A DNA stretch of 10,634 nucleotides from Rhizobiaceae bacterium UBA1291. GTDB taxonomy: Bacteria > Pseudomonadota > Alphaproteobacteria > Rhizobiales > Rhizobiaceae. The position numbers were made by a program, and so were the translations under genes. The stretch is taken from contig DBUL01000119.1 in the NCBI GenBank assembly GCA_002307905.1, forward strand, positions 1 to 10,634, read 5' to 3'. The notes beneath the pieces were generated by a model that was not told the origin of the DNA, searched no databases, and saw only the letters and a program-made list of their open reading frames with translations. This document shows, piece after piece, positions 1 to 8,031 of this stretch (the stretch's first letter is position 1; every line of letters begins with the position of its first letter).

Positions 1-1446
1 ATCGTGCTGTGGGACGACAACGGCATATCCATCGACGGTGCCATTTCGCTTTCCGACTCGACCGATCAGCACGCCCGCTTCCGCGCCTCCGGCTGGAACA
101 CACTCTCCGTCGACGGCCATGACCCGGAAGCTATCGCAGCCGCCATCGAGACCGCGCAAAAGTCCGACAAGCCGACTCTGATCGCAGCCAAGACCGTTAT
201 CGGTTTCGGATCGCCGAACAAGGCTGGCACCCACAAGGTCCATGGCTCGCCGCTCGGCGCCGACGAGATCGCCGCCACCCGCAAGGCGCTCGGCTGGGCC
301 GAGGAAGCCTTCGTCGTCCCCGCCGACGTGCTCGACGCCTGGCGTCTCGCCGGCTTGCGTTCGACCAAAGCCCACAAGGACTGGGATGCCCGCCTCGCCG
401 CAAGCCCGGCCGAGACGAAGGCCGAGTTCACCCGCCGCTTCGCCGGCGACCTGCCCGGTCACTTCGCCACGGCCATCGGCGACTACAAGCAGAAGCTTGC
501 CGAAGCCAAGCCGACGGTTGCCACCCGCAAGGCGTCCGAGGATGCGCTCGAAGTCATCAACGGCGTGCTGACCGAAACGCTCGGCGGCTCTGCCGACCTG
601 ACCGGCTCGAACAACACCAAGACCAGCCAGACCAAGTCGATCACCCCTGACGATTTCTCCGGACGCTACATCCACTACGGTATCCGCGAGCACGGCATGG
701 CGGCCGCAATGAACGGGATTGCGCTGCATGGCGGCCTGATCCCCTATTCCGGCGGTTTCCTGATCTTCTCGGACTATTGCCGTCCGTCGATCCGCCTCGC
801 CGCCCTGATGGGCATCCGCGTCATCCACGTGCTGACCCATGACTCGATCGGCCTTGGCGAAGATGGCCCGACCCATCAGCCGGTCGAGCACATGGCGGCG
901 CTTCGCGCCATCCCGAACCTGATGATGTTCCGTCCGGCCGACGCAACCGAAACGGTCGAGTGCTGGCAGATCGCGCTGGAGCACAAGGATCGCCCGTCCG
1001 GTCTGGCCTTGACGCGCCAGAACCTGACGCCCGCCCGCACCGACTACGAGGAGAAGAACCTCTGCAGCTTCGGCGCCTATGAGCTGGTCTCGGCCAGCGA
1101 CGCCAAGGTGTCGATCTTCGCCTCCGGTTCGGAAGTCGAGATTGCCCTTAAAGCCCAGCAGATGCTGGCCCAGAAGGACATCCCTGCCCGCGTCGTCTCC
1201 GTTCCCTGCTTCGAACTGTTCTTCGAGCAGCCGGAAGCCTATCGCGAAGCGATCATAGGCTCGGCCGCCGTCAACATTGCGGTCGAAGCCGGCATCCGCC
1301 AGGGCTGGGACAGCTTCATCGGCTCCGACGGCACGTTCATCGGCATGAAGTCCTTTGGTGCATCCGCGCCGTACAAGGAACTCTACCAGCATTTCGGCAT
1401 CACCCCGGAGGCGGTCGTTGCCGCCGCCGAGGCCAAGCTCGCCTGA
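1..1446 (+). CDS. tkt: Transketolase, 5'-truncated by the window edge
   Basis: Transketolase moves two-carbon ketol units between sugar phosphates using thiamine diphosphate and Mg2+, joining the pentose phosphate pathway to glycolysis in the cytosol. The reading frame is open from base 1. The first visible residues, [14 protein letters not shown], belong to the Mg/ThDP-binding region normally near residue 180 of about 660, so roughly the first quarter, including the GDG motif, lies outside the window. Visible family marks are [19 protein letters not shown], and the pyrimidine-domain motif YGIREHGM, whose Glu codon at 688-690 is the expected catalytic glutamate that activates the cofactor. 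Further marks are [20 protein letters not shown] for substrate and phosphate contacts, and the C-terminal domain ending [16 protein letters not shown]. The stop is at 1444-1446. gap follows after 84 bases on the same strand, as in many rhizobia. The GTG at base 4 is an internal codon, not a start. Confidence 0.96.
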   Translation: MVLWDDNGISIDGAISLSDSTDQHARFRASGWNTLSVDGHDPEAIAAAIETAQKSDKPTLIAAKTVIGFGSPNKAGTHKVHGSPLGADEIAATRKALGWAEEAFVVPADVLDAWRLAGLRSTKAHKDWDARLAASPAETKAEFTRRFAGDLPGHFATAIGDYKQKLAEAKPTVATRKASEDALEVINGVLTETLGGSADLTGSNNTKTSQTKSITPDDFSGRYIHYGIREHGMAAAMNGIALHGGLIPYSGGFLIFSDYCRPSIRLAALMGIRVIHVLTHDSIGLGEDGPTHQPVEHMAALRAIPNLMMFRPADATETVECWQIALEHKDRPSGLALTRQNLTPARTDYEEKNLCSFGAYELVSASDAKVSIFASGSEVEIALKAQQMLAQKDIPARVVSVPCFELFFEQPEAYREAIIGSAAVNIAVEAGIRQGWDSFIGSDGTFIGMKSFGASAPYKELYQHFGITPEAVVAAAEAKLA

Positions 1447-1462
1447 GACGTCAAATTGTCGC

Positions 1463-1484
1463 ATGGGCGTTCCCGGACGCCCAT
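1463..1484 (+). terminator. Hairpin in the tkt-gap spacer (weak terminator or processing site)
   Basis: ATGGGCGT and ACGCCCAT form a perfect 8 bp stem around a 6-base loop, starting 16 bases after the tkt stop. The bases after the stem (TCTTCCC) are pyrimidine-rich but contain no run of U. It is therefore at best a partial terminator, or a structure protecting the 3' end of tkt mRNA. Read-through into gap remains likely. Confidence 0.4.
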
Positions 1485-1530
1485 TCTTCCCATAATCTAT
1501 TGCTCTGATTTTAAACGCGGGAGTGAACAA

Positions 1531-2541
1531 ATGACTGTGAAAGTAGCCATCAACGGCTTTGGCCGCATCGGCCGCAACGTATTGCGCGCCATCGTCGAAT
1601 CCGGCCGTACCGACATCGAAGTCGTGGCCATCAACGACCTCGGCCCGGTCGAAACCAATGCCCACCTGCTGCGCTACGACAGCATCCATGGCAAGTTCCC
1701 GGCCGATGTTAAAGTCGAAGGCGACACCATCATCGTTGGTGGTGGCAAGCCGATCAAGGTGACCGCGATCAAGGATCCGGCGACCCTGCCGCACAAGGAA
1801 CTCGGCGTCGACATCGCGATGGAATGCACCGGCATCTTCACCGCGCGCGACAAGGCGGCGCTGCACCTCCAGGCTGGCGCCAAGCGCGTCATCGTTTCGG
1901 CTCCGGCCGAAGGCGCCGACCTGACCGTCGTCTACGGTGTCAACCACGACAAGCTGACCAAGGATCACCTGGTCATCTCCAACGCGTCCTGCACGACCAA
2001 CTGCCTCGTGCCAGTGGTCAAGGTCCTGAACGACGCAATCGGCATCGATCATGGCTTCATGACGACGATCCACTCCTATACCGGCGACCAGCCGACGCTG
2101 GACACCATGCACAAGGACCTCTACCGCGCCCGTGCAGCCGCCCTTTCCATGATCCCAACCTCGACCGGTGCCGCCAAGGCCGTCGGCCTCGTTCTGCCGG
2201 AACTGAAGGGCAAGCTGGATGGGACGTCGATCCGCGTGCCAACCCCGAACGTCTCGGTCGTCGACTTCAAGTTCGTGGCCAAGAAAAACACGACGGTGCA
2301 GGAAGTGAACGAAGCCATCAAGGCGGCTTCGAACGGTGCCATGAAGGGCATCCTCGGTTACACCGAAGAGCCGCTGGTCTCGCGCGACTTCAACCATGAC
2401 AGCCATTCGTCTATTTTTGCCATAGACCAGACCAAGGTTCTCGAAGGCAACTTCGTCCGCATCCTCACCTGGTACGACAACGAATGGGGCTTCTCCAACC
2501 GTATGTCTGATACCGCGGTTGCCCTGGCCAAGCTGATCTGA
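1531..2541 (+). CDS. gap: Glyceraldehyde-3-phosphate dehydrogenase, type I
   Basis: This enzyme catalyses the reversible, phosphorylating oxidation of glyceraldehyde 3-phosphate to 1,3-bisphosphoglycerate. The product is 336 aa, normal for the family. It opens with the Rossmann signature [13 protein letters not shown] at residues 4-16. The catalytic cysteine is Cys154 in SNASCTTNC and the base-activating histidine is His181 in [10 protein letters not shown]. The C-terminal [11 protein letters not shown] motif is present. Asp36 in AINDL is the residue that usually favours NAD over NADP, but the Leu-Pro pair typical of strictly NAD-specific enzymes is Thr192-Met193 here. I chose the ATG at 1531 because a GGGAG ribosome site lies about 7 bases upstream and the protein then starts directly at the family N-terminus. 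The longer in-frame opening from 1456 runs through the tkt-gap hairpin and is rejected. A strong terminator follows the gene. Confidence 0.97.
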   Translation: MTVKVAINGFGRIGRNVLRAIVESGRTDIEVVAINDLGPVETNAHLLRYDSIHGKFPADVKVEGDTIIVGGGKPIKVTAIKDPATLPHKELGVDIAMECTGIFTARDKAALHLQAGAKRVIVSAPAEGADLTVVYGVNHDKLTKDHLVISNASCTTNCLVPVVKVLNDAIGIDHGFMTTIHSYTGDQPTLDTMHKDLYRARAAALSMIPTSTGAAKAVGLVLPELKGKLDGTSIRVPTPNVSVVDFKFVAKKNTTVQEVNEAIKAASNGAMKGILGYTEEPLVSRDFNHDSHSSIFAIDQTKVLEGNFVRILTWYDNEWGFSNRMSDTAVALAKLI

Positions 2542-2569
2542 TCACATAAAAATTAGCACTCGCGTTAAA

Positions 2570-2608
2570 AAAGGCGGACCGGAACCCCCGGCCCGCCTTT
2601 CAAATTTT
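2570..2608 (+). terminator. Intrinsic terminator after gap
   Basis: A 13 bp stem with one A.C mismatch (2570-2582 with 2588-2600) encloses a 5-base loop. The 3' arm ends in TTT and is followed by CAAATTTT. It starts 28 bases after the gap stop and should end the tkt-gap transcript, which separates it from the antiporter and pgk. The A-run before the left arm could also let it work weakly on the opposite strand. The following 2609-2813 holds no gene or motif I can support. Confidence 0.8.
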
Positions 2609-2813
2609 CAGGTTCCGCCCTACTCTGATCACGATTGGATACGATAGGTTTTCCATCTCGTCGTCCGGCAGTCCTGCCAGATCATTCCACCCCACGTCGC
2701 CGGCCCCGCGTCGGGACGAATAGCAGCGCCGACACCGCGTCGAGCCGCGCTCTTGGTTTGACCTGATCCGGCTTGCCAGGCGACGGCGCGGCGACCAAGG
2801 AGAGGGACGAGGG

Positions 2814-4640
2814 GTGGACGAATTTTATGCACTTACGCTGGTGGCGACCGCTTTGGTCCTTCTGGCCGCGTTTTCCAGCCTGATCGCCTTTCGCTTTGGC
2901 GCGCCTCTGCTTCTCCTCTTCCTGCTGATCGGTCTGGCGACCGGCGTCGACGGTCTGGGCATCGAGTTTTCCGACAATGCCTTCGCCTATGCGCTAGGCT
3001 CTATCGCCCTGGCGGTCATCCTTTTCGATTCCGGCTACGGCACTTCGCTGCAATCCTTCAAGCTATCGGCAGTCCCGGCATTGACGCTTGCGACTGTCGG
3101 CGTGCTGATGACCGCTGTCTTTTTCGGCCTGATGGCCCATCTGCTGCTCGACTTCACCTTCCTCGAAGGGCTCCTGCTCGGCTCGATTGTCGGATCGACC
3201 GATGCGGCGGCTGTGTTTTTCCTGTTGCGCATCGGCGGCATCAATATCCGCGAGCGCGTTCGCTCGACGCTTGAGGTCGAATCCGGCACCAACGATCCGA
3301 TGGCGATCTTCCTCACCATGGCGATCGTAGGCCTCTTGGCAACTGAAGGCGGCGGATCCGGTTTCGACCTGCAGCTCCTGCGCCTGTTCATCGAGCAGAT
3401 GGGCCTTGGCCTCGGCCTCGGCCTGATCGGCGGCGCAATGATCGTCTTCGTGCTGAAGCGCCTCACGGTGGAGCGCGGCCTGGCCCCGATCTTCATGCTG
3501 GCCATGGCCCTACTAATCTTCGCCTTCACCGGGACCGTAGGCGGGAGCGGCTTCCTCGCGGTCTATGTGGCCGGCATCTACGCAGGCAACAAGAAGATCC
3601 CCGCCAGCGGCGCCATCAGCCGCTTCCAGGACGGCATGACCTGGCTTGCCCAGATCGTCATGTTCCTCGTCCTTGGCCTCCTTGCCACGCCCTCGCAGTT
3701 CCCATCGATCCTCTTGCCAGCCGTATTGCTCGGACTATTCCTCATCTTTGTCGCCCGGCCGCTTGCGGTCTGGCTCTGCCTCCTGCCCTTCGACTTCACC
3801 CAGCGCGAGACCGGTTTCATCGCCTGGGTTGGCCTGCGCGGAGCAGTGTCGATCCTACTGGCCATTCTGCCCATTCTGGGAAATCTGGAAAACGGCCAGA
3901 TCCTCTTCAACGCCGCCTTCCTCATCGTAATGATTTCGCTCGTGGTGCAAGGCTGGACGATCAAGCCCGTGGCACGCAGGCTCGGCCTTATCATCCCGCC
4001 CCGCATCGGAGCGATCGACAAGCTGGAAGTCGACTTGCCGGGCGCCGCCCATCACGAACTGCTCGCCTATCGCGTCGTTGCCGATAGCCCCGTTTTGCGC
4101 GGCGAACGTATTCCGCGCTGGGCAATGCCGTCGTTGGTCATCCGCGACGGCAAGTCGATGCGCTATCAATATGCGGGAAGGCTGCGCGAGAACGATCACG
4201 TCTATCTATTCATCGCCCCCGGCTATTCCAAGCTGCTCGACCGCCTGTTCGCCAGCAAGGCCGCAGTCGAGGAAGATGACAACGAGTTCTTCGGGACCTT
4301 CGCGATCGCCCCGTCGACCAGGGTCGATCATCTCGACCAGGCCTATGGTCCTTTGACGATCAACGAGGCCGACCGGGGGAAGACGGTTGCAGAACTCATT
4401 GCCCAGCGCTCCGGAGGGCAAGCCGACTACGCAGACCGTGTGCGGCTCGGCACCATCGTTCTGATCGTCCGCGACATCGACGAGACAGGGCATATAGCCT
4501 CAGTCGGCGTCTCGCTCGAGCCGGTGGCCCCCGCCACCAAATTGCCCATCTTCCTGAACATTCGCGAATTGGCCCATGCAATCCGGGACTATCTGCGCAG
4601 GCAGCGCGCCAAGGCCGGCGGGAACGAAAATAATCCCTGA
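2814..4640 (+). CDS. CPA1-family K+/H+ (or Na+/H+) antiporter with C-terminal TrkA-C and CorC_HlyC-like domains
   Basis: This is an inner-membrane cation/proton exchanger, resembling the NhaP2/CvrA potassium/proton antiporters in size and domain order (608 aa here, somewhat over 570 in E. coli). Residues 1 to about 395 are a chain of about a dozen hydrophobic helices matching the Na+/H+ exchanger fold. The helix motif [10 protein letters not shown] carries Asp130. The ion-site motif ESGTNDPMA contains Asn160-Asp161, the Asn-Asp pair typical of electroneutral CPA1 exchangers. Residues about 401-479 form a soluble TrkA-C (RCK_C)-like domain that could bind a nucleotide or ion regulator. Residues about 492-573 resemble the CorC_HlyC transporter-associated domain. 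The start is GTG at 2814, with AAGGAG at 2797-2802 and a closer GAGGG. It sits between gap and pgk, which is unexpected by function. The transported ion cannot be read from sequence. Confidence 0.9.
   Translation: MDEFYALTLVATALVLLAAFSSLIAFRFGAPLLLLFLLIGLATGVDGLGIEFSDNAFAYALGSIALAVILFDSGYGTSLQSFKLSAVPALTLATVGVLMTAVFFGLMAHLLLDFTFLEGLLLGSIVGSTDAAAVFFLLRIGGINIRERVRSTLEVESGTNDPMAIFLTMAIVGLLATEGGGSGFDLQLLRLFIEQMGLGLGLGLIGGAMIVFVLKRLTVERGLAPIFMLAMALLIFAFTGTVGGSGFLAVYVAGIYAGNKKIPASGAISRFQDGMTWLAQIVMFLVLGLLATPSQFPSILLPAVLLGLFLIFVARPLAVWLCLLPFDFTQRETGFIAWVGLRGAVSILLAILPILGNLENGQILFNAAFLIVMISLVVQGWTIKPVARRLGLIIPPRIGAIDKLEVDLPGAAHHELLAYRVVADSPVLRGERIPRWAMPSLVIRDGKSMRYQYAGRLRENDHVYLFIAPGYSKLLDRLFASKAAVEEDDNEFFGTFAIAPSTRVDHLDQAYGPLTINEADRGKTVAELIAQRSGGQADYADRVRLGTIVLIVRDIDETGHIASVGVSLEPVAPATKLPIFLNIRELAHAIRDYLRRQRAKAGGNENNP
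3402..3425 (+). repeat. Four tandem GGCCTN hexamers inside the antiporter gene
   Basis: Four in-frame hexamers (GGCCTT, GGCCTC, GGCCTC, GGCCTG) encode a Gly-Leu repeat inside a predicted membrane helix near residues 197-204, followed by IGG. Slippage would add or remove Gly-Leu pairs without shifting the frame. Confidence 0.6.
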
Positions 4641-4644
4641 TCGC

Positions 4645-4672
4645 CTTGCGTCGCGCATCAGGCGGTGTAAGT
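4645..4672 (+). promoter_or_regulatory. Possible pgk promoter
   Basis: CTTGCG at 4645-4650 resembles the rhizobial -35 element (consensus CTTGAC). GTAAGT or TGTAAG about 16 bases later is a poor -10. It lies in the 73-base antiporter-pgk spacer. The match is weak, and co-transcription of pgk with the antiporter is equally possible. Confidence 0.2.
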
Positions 4673-4713
4673 TTCAGCGCCAACCGTGCAACGACCAAAC
4701 GACGGATTCCCTC

Positions 4714-5916
4714 ATGCCGGCTTTCAAGACACTCGACGACCTCACCGACATCGCGGGCAAGCGCGTGCTCGTACGCGTCGACCTCAACGTTCCCGTCGCC
4801 GACGGCAAGGTCAGCGATGCAACCCGCATCGAACGCGTCGCCCCAACCATCAAGGAACTGTCGGACAAGGGCGCCAGGGTTATCCTTCTCGCCCATTTCG
4901 GCCGCCCCAAGGGCGAGCCAGTCGCCAACCAGTCGCTGTCGCTGATCGCCCCGGCCGTGGAGGAAGTGCTCGACCAGAAAGTCGCCTTCGCCTCGGATTG
5001 CATCGGGGCACCCGCTGCCGACGCCATCGCCAAGATGGAAAACGGCGACATCCTGCTTCTTGAAAACACCCGCTTCCACAAGGGCGAAGAGAAGAACACG
5101 CCGGAATTTGTCGCTGAGTTGGCCAGGAACGGCGACATCTTCGTCAACGACGCCTTCTCGGCCGCCCACCGGGCGCACGCCTCGACCGAGGGCCTTGCCC
5201 ATCACATGCCCGCTTATGCCGGCCGCACCATGCAGGCCGAACTCGTGGCGCTGGAAAAGGGCCTCGGAAAGCCGGCCCGTCCGGTCGTCGCCATCGTCGG
5301 CGGCGCCAAGGTCTCGACCAAGATCGACCTCCTTTCCAACCTGGTGAAGAAGGTCGACGCACTGGTGATCGGCGGCGGCATGGCCAATACGTTCCTCGCG
5401 GCCCAAGGCATCAATGTCGGCAAGTCGCTGTGCGAGCACGATCTGGCCGAGACCGCCAAGCAGATCATGATCGATGCCGAAGCCGCCGGCTGCGCCATCG
5501 TTCTACCGGTCGACGGCGTCGTCGCCCGTGAGTTCAAGGCAGGCGCTGCCAACGAGACCGTCGCCATCACCGCCATCCCGGCCGATGCCATGGTTCTCGA
5601 CGTCGGCCCGAAGTCCGTCGAAGCGATCAACGGCTGGATCTCCAAGGCAGAAACGCTGGTGTGGAATGGCCCGCTCGGCGCCTTCGAGATCGCGCCCTTC
5701 GACACCGCCACCGTTGCCGCCGCCCGGCACGCCGCCGAACGGACCCGCGCGGGCAAGCTGGTCTCGGTCGCCGGTGGCGGGGATACCGTCTCCGCGCTCA
5801 ACCACGCCGGCGTGGCTGACGACTTCTCTTATGTCTCGACCGCCGGTGGCGCCTTCCTCGAATGGATGGAAGGCAAGGAACTGCCCGGCGTCGCAGTCCT
5901 GATTGCCGAGAAGTGA
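4714..5916 (+). CDS. pgk: Phosphoglycerate kinase
   Basis: It transfers phosphate between 1,3-bisphosphoglycerate and ADP, the step after GAPDH in glycolysis and the reverse in gluconeogenesis, in the cytosol. The product is 400 aa, the usual length. The N-terminal substrate domain shows RVDLNVP with Asp23 and Asn25, Arg38 in ATRIER, and HFGRPKG with His61 and Arg64; [10 protein letters not shown] and [13 protein letters not shown] follow. The nucleotide domain has [28 protein letters not shown] and GGGDT at residues 354-358, with the closing [18 protein letters not shown]. All expected substrate and hinge motifs are intact. I chose the ATG at 4714 because the family N-terminus (PAFKTLDDL) begins there. 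The in-frame opening from 4576 would overlap the end of the antiporter. The ribosome site is weak (GGA at 4704-4706). The spacer to the antiporter is 73 bases. Confidence 0.97.
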   Translation: MPAFKTLDDLTDIAGKRVLVRVDLNVPVADGKVSDATRIERVAPTIKELSDKGARVILLAHFGRPKGEPVANQSLSLIAPAVEEVLDQKVAFASDCIGAPAADAIAKMENGDILLLENTRFHKGEEKNTPEFVAELARNGDIFVNDAFSAAHRAHASTEGLAHHMPAYAGRTMQAELVALEKGLGKPARPVVAIVGGAKVSTKIDLLSNLVKKVDALVIGGGMANTFLAAQGINVGKSLCEHDLAETAKQIMIDAEAAGCAIVLPVDGVVAREFKAGAANETVAITAIPADAMVLDVGPKSVEAINGWISKAETLVWNGPLGAFEIAPFDTATVAAARHAAERTRAGKLVSVAGGGDTVSALNHAGVADDFSYVSTAGGAFLEWMEGKELPGVAVLIAEK

Positions 5917-5922
5917 TGTTGG

Positions 5923-5950
5923 CGATGGCGGGCTTCACTGCCCCCCATCG
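5923..5950 (+). terminator. Hairpin after pgk, possible weak terminator
   Basis: Two 10-base arms (5923-5932 and 5941-5950) pair with a single C.C mismatch around an 8-base loop, starting 7 bases after the pgk stop. The bases after it, TTAAGC, contain no U-run. It may stabilise the 3' end of pgk mRNA or cause partial termination before the fba control region. Confidence 0.4.
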
Positions 5951-5981
5951 TTAAGCATCAGCGGGTATTTCCAAGCCTTTC

Positions 5982-6008
5982 AAACGATTAAAACGATTTC
6001 AATCGTTT
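5982..6008 (+). promoter_or_regulatory. Palindromic operator-like repeat upstream of fba
   Basis: AAACGATT occurs at 5982-5989 and again at 5991-5998, and its inverse AATCGTTT at 6001-6008. The last two form the perfect inverted repeat AAACGATT-TC-AATCGTTT, with the first unit as a direct repeat 9 bases upstream. The block lies in AT-rich sequence about 155-180 bases before the fba start, in a spacer with no reading frame. This is the layout of a transcription-factor site. I cannot assign the factor from sequence. Confidence 0.5.
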
Positions 6009-6161
6009 CAACATTTTAAGTCGCCATTTTCCTGTCGCAAAACATCTGTTATCCGCCTCATCTAGATGCGGGGATTGACCAGTTCGGCTCTGCCGATTGG
6101 TCGCAACATCAACGAAAACAGGTGAGCGCGTATCGCGCCATTTTAGGGATAGGAGTAAGAT

Positions 6162-7058
6162 ATGATGGACGCGAAGATGTTGAACAAGATCAGCTCGGCG
6201 CCGGGTTTCATCGCGGCGCTGGATCAGAGCGGTGGTTCAACACCCGGCGCGTTGCGTCTCTACGGCGTGTCCGAATCCGACTATCAGGGTGACGAGGAGA
6301 TGTTCCGCCTGGTGCATGCCATGCGCGTCCGCATCATGAGCGCGCCGGCCTTTACGGGCGACAAGGTTATTGGCGCAATCCTGTTCGAGCGGACCATGGA
6401 CGGCGACGTCGACGGTCAGCCTGTTCCCTCCTATCTCTGGGAAAAGCGCGGCGTCGTGCCCTTCCTCAAGGTCGACAAGGGCCTCGAAGCCGAGCAGAAC
6501 GGCGTTCAGTTGATGAAGGCCATGCCCGATCTCGATGCGCTCCTGATCCGCGGTCGCGAAAAGGGCATGTTCGGCACCAAGATGCGCTCGGTGATCGGCC
6601 ATGCCGACAAGGGCGGTATCGCTGCCGTCGTGAAGCAGCAGTTCGAGGTGGCCCGCCAGATCATCGGCCAGGGCCTCATGCCGATCGTCGAGCCGGAAGT
6701 ATCCATCAAGAGCCCGACCAAGGCCGAGGCTGAAGCCATTCTTCGCGACGAGATCGCCGCGCAGCTCGACAAGCTTCCCGCAGGCGAAACCGTCATGCTG
6801 AAGTTGACGATCCCGACCGTCGCCGATTTCTACGCGCCTCTGGTTGCCCACAAGTCAGTCGTTCGCGTCGTCGCTCTGTCCGGCGGCTACAGCACCGCGG
6901 ATGCCTGCGAGAAGCTCAGCCATAACCACGGCATGATCGCCAGCTTCTCGCGCGCTCTGGCAGAAAACCTGCGCGTCTCCATGAGCGACGCGGAGTTCAA
7001 CGCGAGCCTGGCCAAGACGATCGATGCGATCTACGCCGCAAGCGTGAACAAGGCCTGA
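6162..7058 (+). CDS. fba: Fructose-bisphosphate aldolase, class I
   Basis: It reversibly cleaves fructose 1,6-bisphosphate into dihydroxyacetone phosphate and glyceraldehyde 3-phosphate by a Schiff-base mechanism that needs no metal. The product is 298 aa. From memory it resembles the roughly 296-aa class I aldolase (Fda) of Staphylococcus along its whole length. Shared stretches include GFIAALDQSGGSTP (residues 15-28), GVVPFLKVDKGL, QLMK, GTKMRS, VEPEV (Glu177 and Glu179 codons at 6690 and 6696), and VMLKLTIP with Lys214 as the expected Schiff-base lysine. RVVALSGGYS and the C-terminal YAASVNKA are also shared. AGGAG at 6151-6155 lies 6 bases before the ATG at 6162 and 9 before the second ATG at 6165, so the start could be either. 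It is the last gene of the carbon cluster, behind a 245-base control region, and is followed by a strong terminator. Confidence 0.95.
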   Translation: MMDAKMLNKISSAPGFIAALDQSGGSTPGALRLYGVSESDYQGDEEMFRLVHAMRVRIMSAPAFTGDKVIGAILFERTMDGDVDGQPVPSYLWEKRGVVPFLKVDKGLEAEQNGVQLMKAMPDLDALLIRGREKGMFGTKMRSVIGHADKGGIAAVVKQQFEVARQIIGQGLMPIVEPEVSIKSPTKAEAEAILRDEIAAQLDKLPAGETVMLKLTIPTVADFYAPLVAHKSVVRVVALSGGYSTADACEKLSHNHGMIASFSRALAENLRVSMSDAEFNASLAKTIDAIYAASVNKA

Positions 7059-7116
7059 TCATGCCCCAAAGGCACGAAAAGACGGCCTGACCCGCACCTT
7101 TCAATGCCGGCCTTTC

Positions 7117-7149
7117 AAGCCCCGTCAGCGACGCTGGCGGGGCTTTTTT
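7117..7149 (+). terminator. Intrinsic terminator after fba
   Basis: AAGCCCCGTCAGCG (7117-7130) pairs with CGCTGGCGGGGCTT (7132-7145) through one G.U pair, the tip opening to a small loop. Six T follow the stem without a break (7144-7149). It is a textbook Rho-independent terminator 58 bases after the fba stop. Confidence 0.92.
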
Positions 7150-7171
7150 GGGACAGCCCGGCCAGCGTCCC

Positions 7172-7199
7172 CTTGCCTTGCCCGTTCGGCAAACTATAT
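7172..7199 (+). promoter_or_regulatory. Sigma-70-type promoter for the PACE efflux gene
   Basis: CTTGCC (7172-7177), a 16-base spacer and CTATAT (7194-7199) closely match the rhizobial housekeeping promoter pattern CTTGAC-N17-CTATAT. It lies just after the fba terminator and about 80 bases before the next start codon, so the efflux gene probably has its own transcript. Confidence 0.55.
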
Positions 7200-7280
7200 T
7201 GGTTCGTGCTGAGGACGACCTCTCCCCAATGACGGGCATTTGACCGGGACGACCCGACGGACCCTTGTGGGAGACCAGAC

Positions 7281-7724
7281 ATGCGCACGACCAGCGACCG
7301 TATTCGCCACGCTGTCAGTTTCGAAATCCTCGCCCTTTTCCTCGTCACGCCGCTCGGCGCCTGGGTCTTTTCCCTACCACTCGCCGACATCGGCCTCATC
7401 GGCGTCGGCAGCGCGACGATCGCCATGCTTTGGAACTACGTCTACAATATCGCCTTCGACCGCGCCATGCAGCGTCTTGCCGGGGGTACGCTCAAGACAG
7501 TTCCCATTCGCGTGCTGCACGCCGTGCTGTTCGAGGCCGGCCTGCTCCTCGTGCTCGCCCCCTTCATCGCCTGGTACCTCGGCGTCGGCCTTTGGCACGC
7601 AGTGGTGATGGACGTCGCCTTTGCGCTCTTCTACATGGTCTACGCTTTTGCCTTCAACTGGGGCTATGACCGGTTGTTCCCAATCCCGGAATGGCAGGTA
7701 CCGCAGGGACAGGTCACGCACTGA
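7281..7724 (+). CDS. PACE-family (AceI-like) efflux transporter
   Basis: This is a small inner-membrane protein of the proteobacterial antimicrobial compound efflux family, proton-coupled exporters of biocides such as chlorhexidine and, in some members, of polyamines. The product is 147 aa with four predicted helices made of two tandem bacterial transmembrane pair domains. The first shows RIRHAVSFE (residues 7-15) and WNYVYNIAFD (51-60). The second shows RVLHAVLFEAGL (77-88) and FNWGYDRLFP (125-134). Glu15 sits exactly where AceI has its essential proton-coupling glutamate. The ATG at 7281 follows a GTGGGAG ribosome site at about 8 bases. It stands alone between the fba terminator and a convergent small gene, with its own promoter. 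Family assignment is firm. The natural substrate is unknown, and biocide resistance should not be assumed. Confidence 0.92.
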   Translation: MRTTSDRIRHAVSFEILALFLVTPLGAWVFSLPLADIGLIGVGSATIAMLWNYVYNIAFDRAMQRLAGGTLKTVPIRVLHAVLFEAGLLLVLAPFIAWYLGVGLWHAVVMDVAFALFYMVYAFAFNWGYDRLFPIPEWQVPQGQVTH

Positions 7725-7773
7725 CGAGGAGATGATCCAACTCGCCAAGCGGCCCCGCCACGCCTCCTGGCCG

Positions 7774-7929
7774 TCACGGTCGGATGAGCAGAGTGATCGA
7801 CCAGATGACAAAGGCAATCACGGCGATCTTCCAGAAATCGCTGCGTTTCCTTAAGCCTGGCAATCCGAGCGGCCGGATCACCTGCACCATCATGGCAAGG
7901 ATGAGGAGAAGGCCGATCACTTTGGTCAT
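7774..7929 (-). CDS. Small two-helix membrane protein, unknown function (51 aa)
   Basis: The minus strand holds an ATG (7929-7927) to TGA (7776-7774) frame of 51 codons. The product begins MTKVIGLLLILAMMVQVIRP and has two hydrophobic segments, about residues 4-18 and 34-49. Between them is a short basic loop (PGLRKRSDFWK), and the protein ends LLIRP. Codon third positions are strongly G/C (for example ATC GGC CTT CTC CTC ATC), as in the neighbouring genes. Hydrophobic and polar residues fall as in a helical hairpin, which a random antisense frame would not show. The ribosome site is weak (GGGA about 8 bases upstream). It points toward the PACE gene and away from the MFS gene, 49 bases from the former. 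I do not recognise the family. The longer antisense and overlapping frames here have poorer composition. Probably a real gene that length cut-offs miss. Confidence 0.65.
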   Translation of the reverse strand: MTKVIGLLLILAMMVQVIRPLGLPGLRKRSDFWKIAVIAFVIWSITLLIRP

Positions 7930-8031
7930 GGATAGATCCCAGCACGCCTGTTTCGGCCCTTGTCACAACGGCGACACTTTTGACCGCCAGAAGGTTTTCC
8001 CGCAAGGGGCCTTGTCCATTCAGGGATCGGT

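Noticed and set aside
1456..1530. An N-terminal extension of gap
   Set aside because: It would run through the tkt-gap hairpin and add residues absent from the family. The ATG at 1531 has a good ribosome site and the canonical N-terminus.
1824..2399. A 191-codon frame inside gap
   Set aside because: It is a plus-strand shadow of the intact gap gene with Arg/Gly/His-rich composition.
2629..2832. A 67-codon minus-strand frame in the gap-antiporter spacer
   Set aside because: It overlaps the antiporter start and ribosome site, and its Trp- and Arg-rich product matches no family pattern.
4576..4713. An N-terminal extension of pgk
   Set aside because: It would overlap the antiporter gene, and the extra residues do not belong to the PGK fold.
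4396..5439. A 347-codon minus-strand open frame across the end of the antiporter gene and pgk
   Set aside because: It is antisense to pgk, whose motifs are intact. The product is Arg/Gly/Asp-rich with no family pattern, and long open antisense frames are expected in GC-rich coding DNA.
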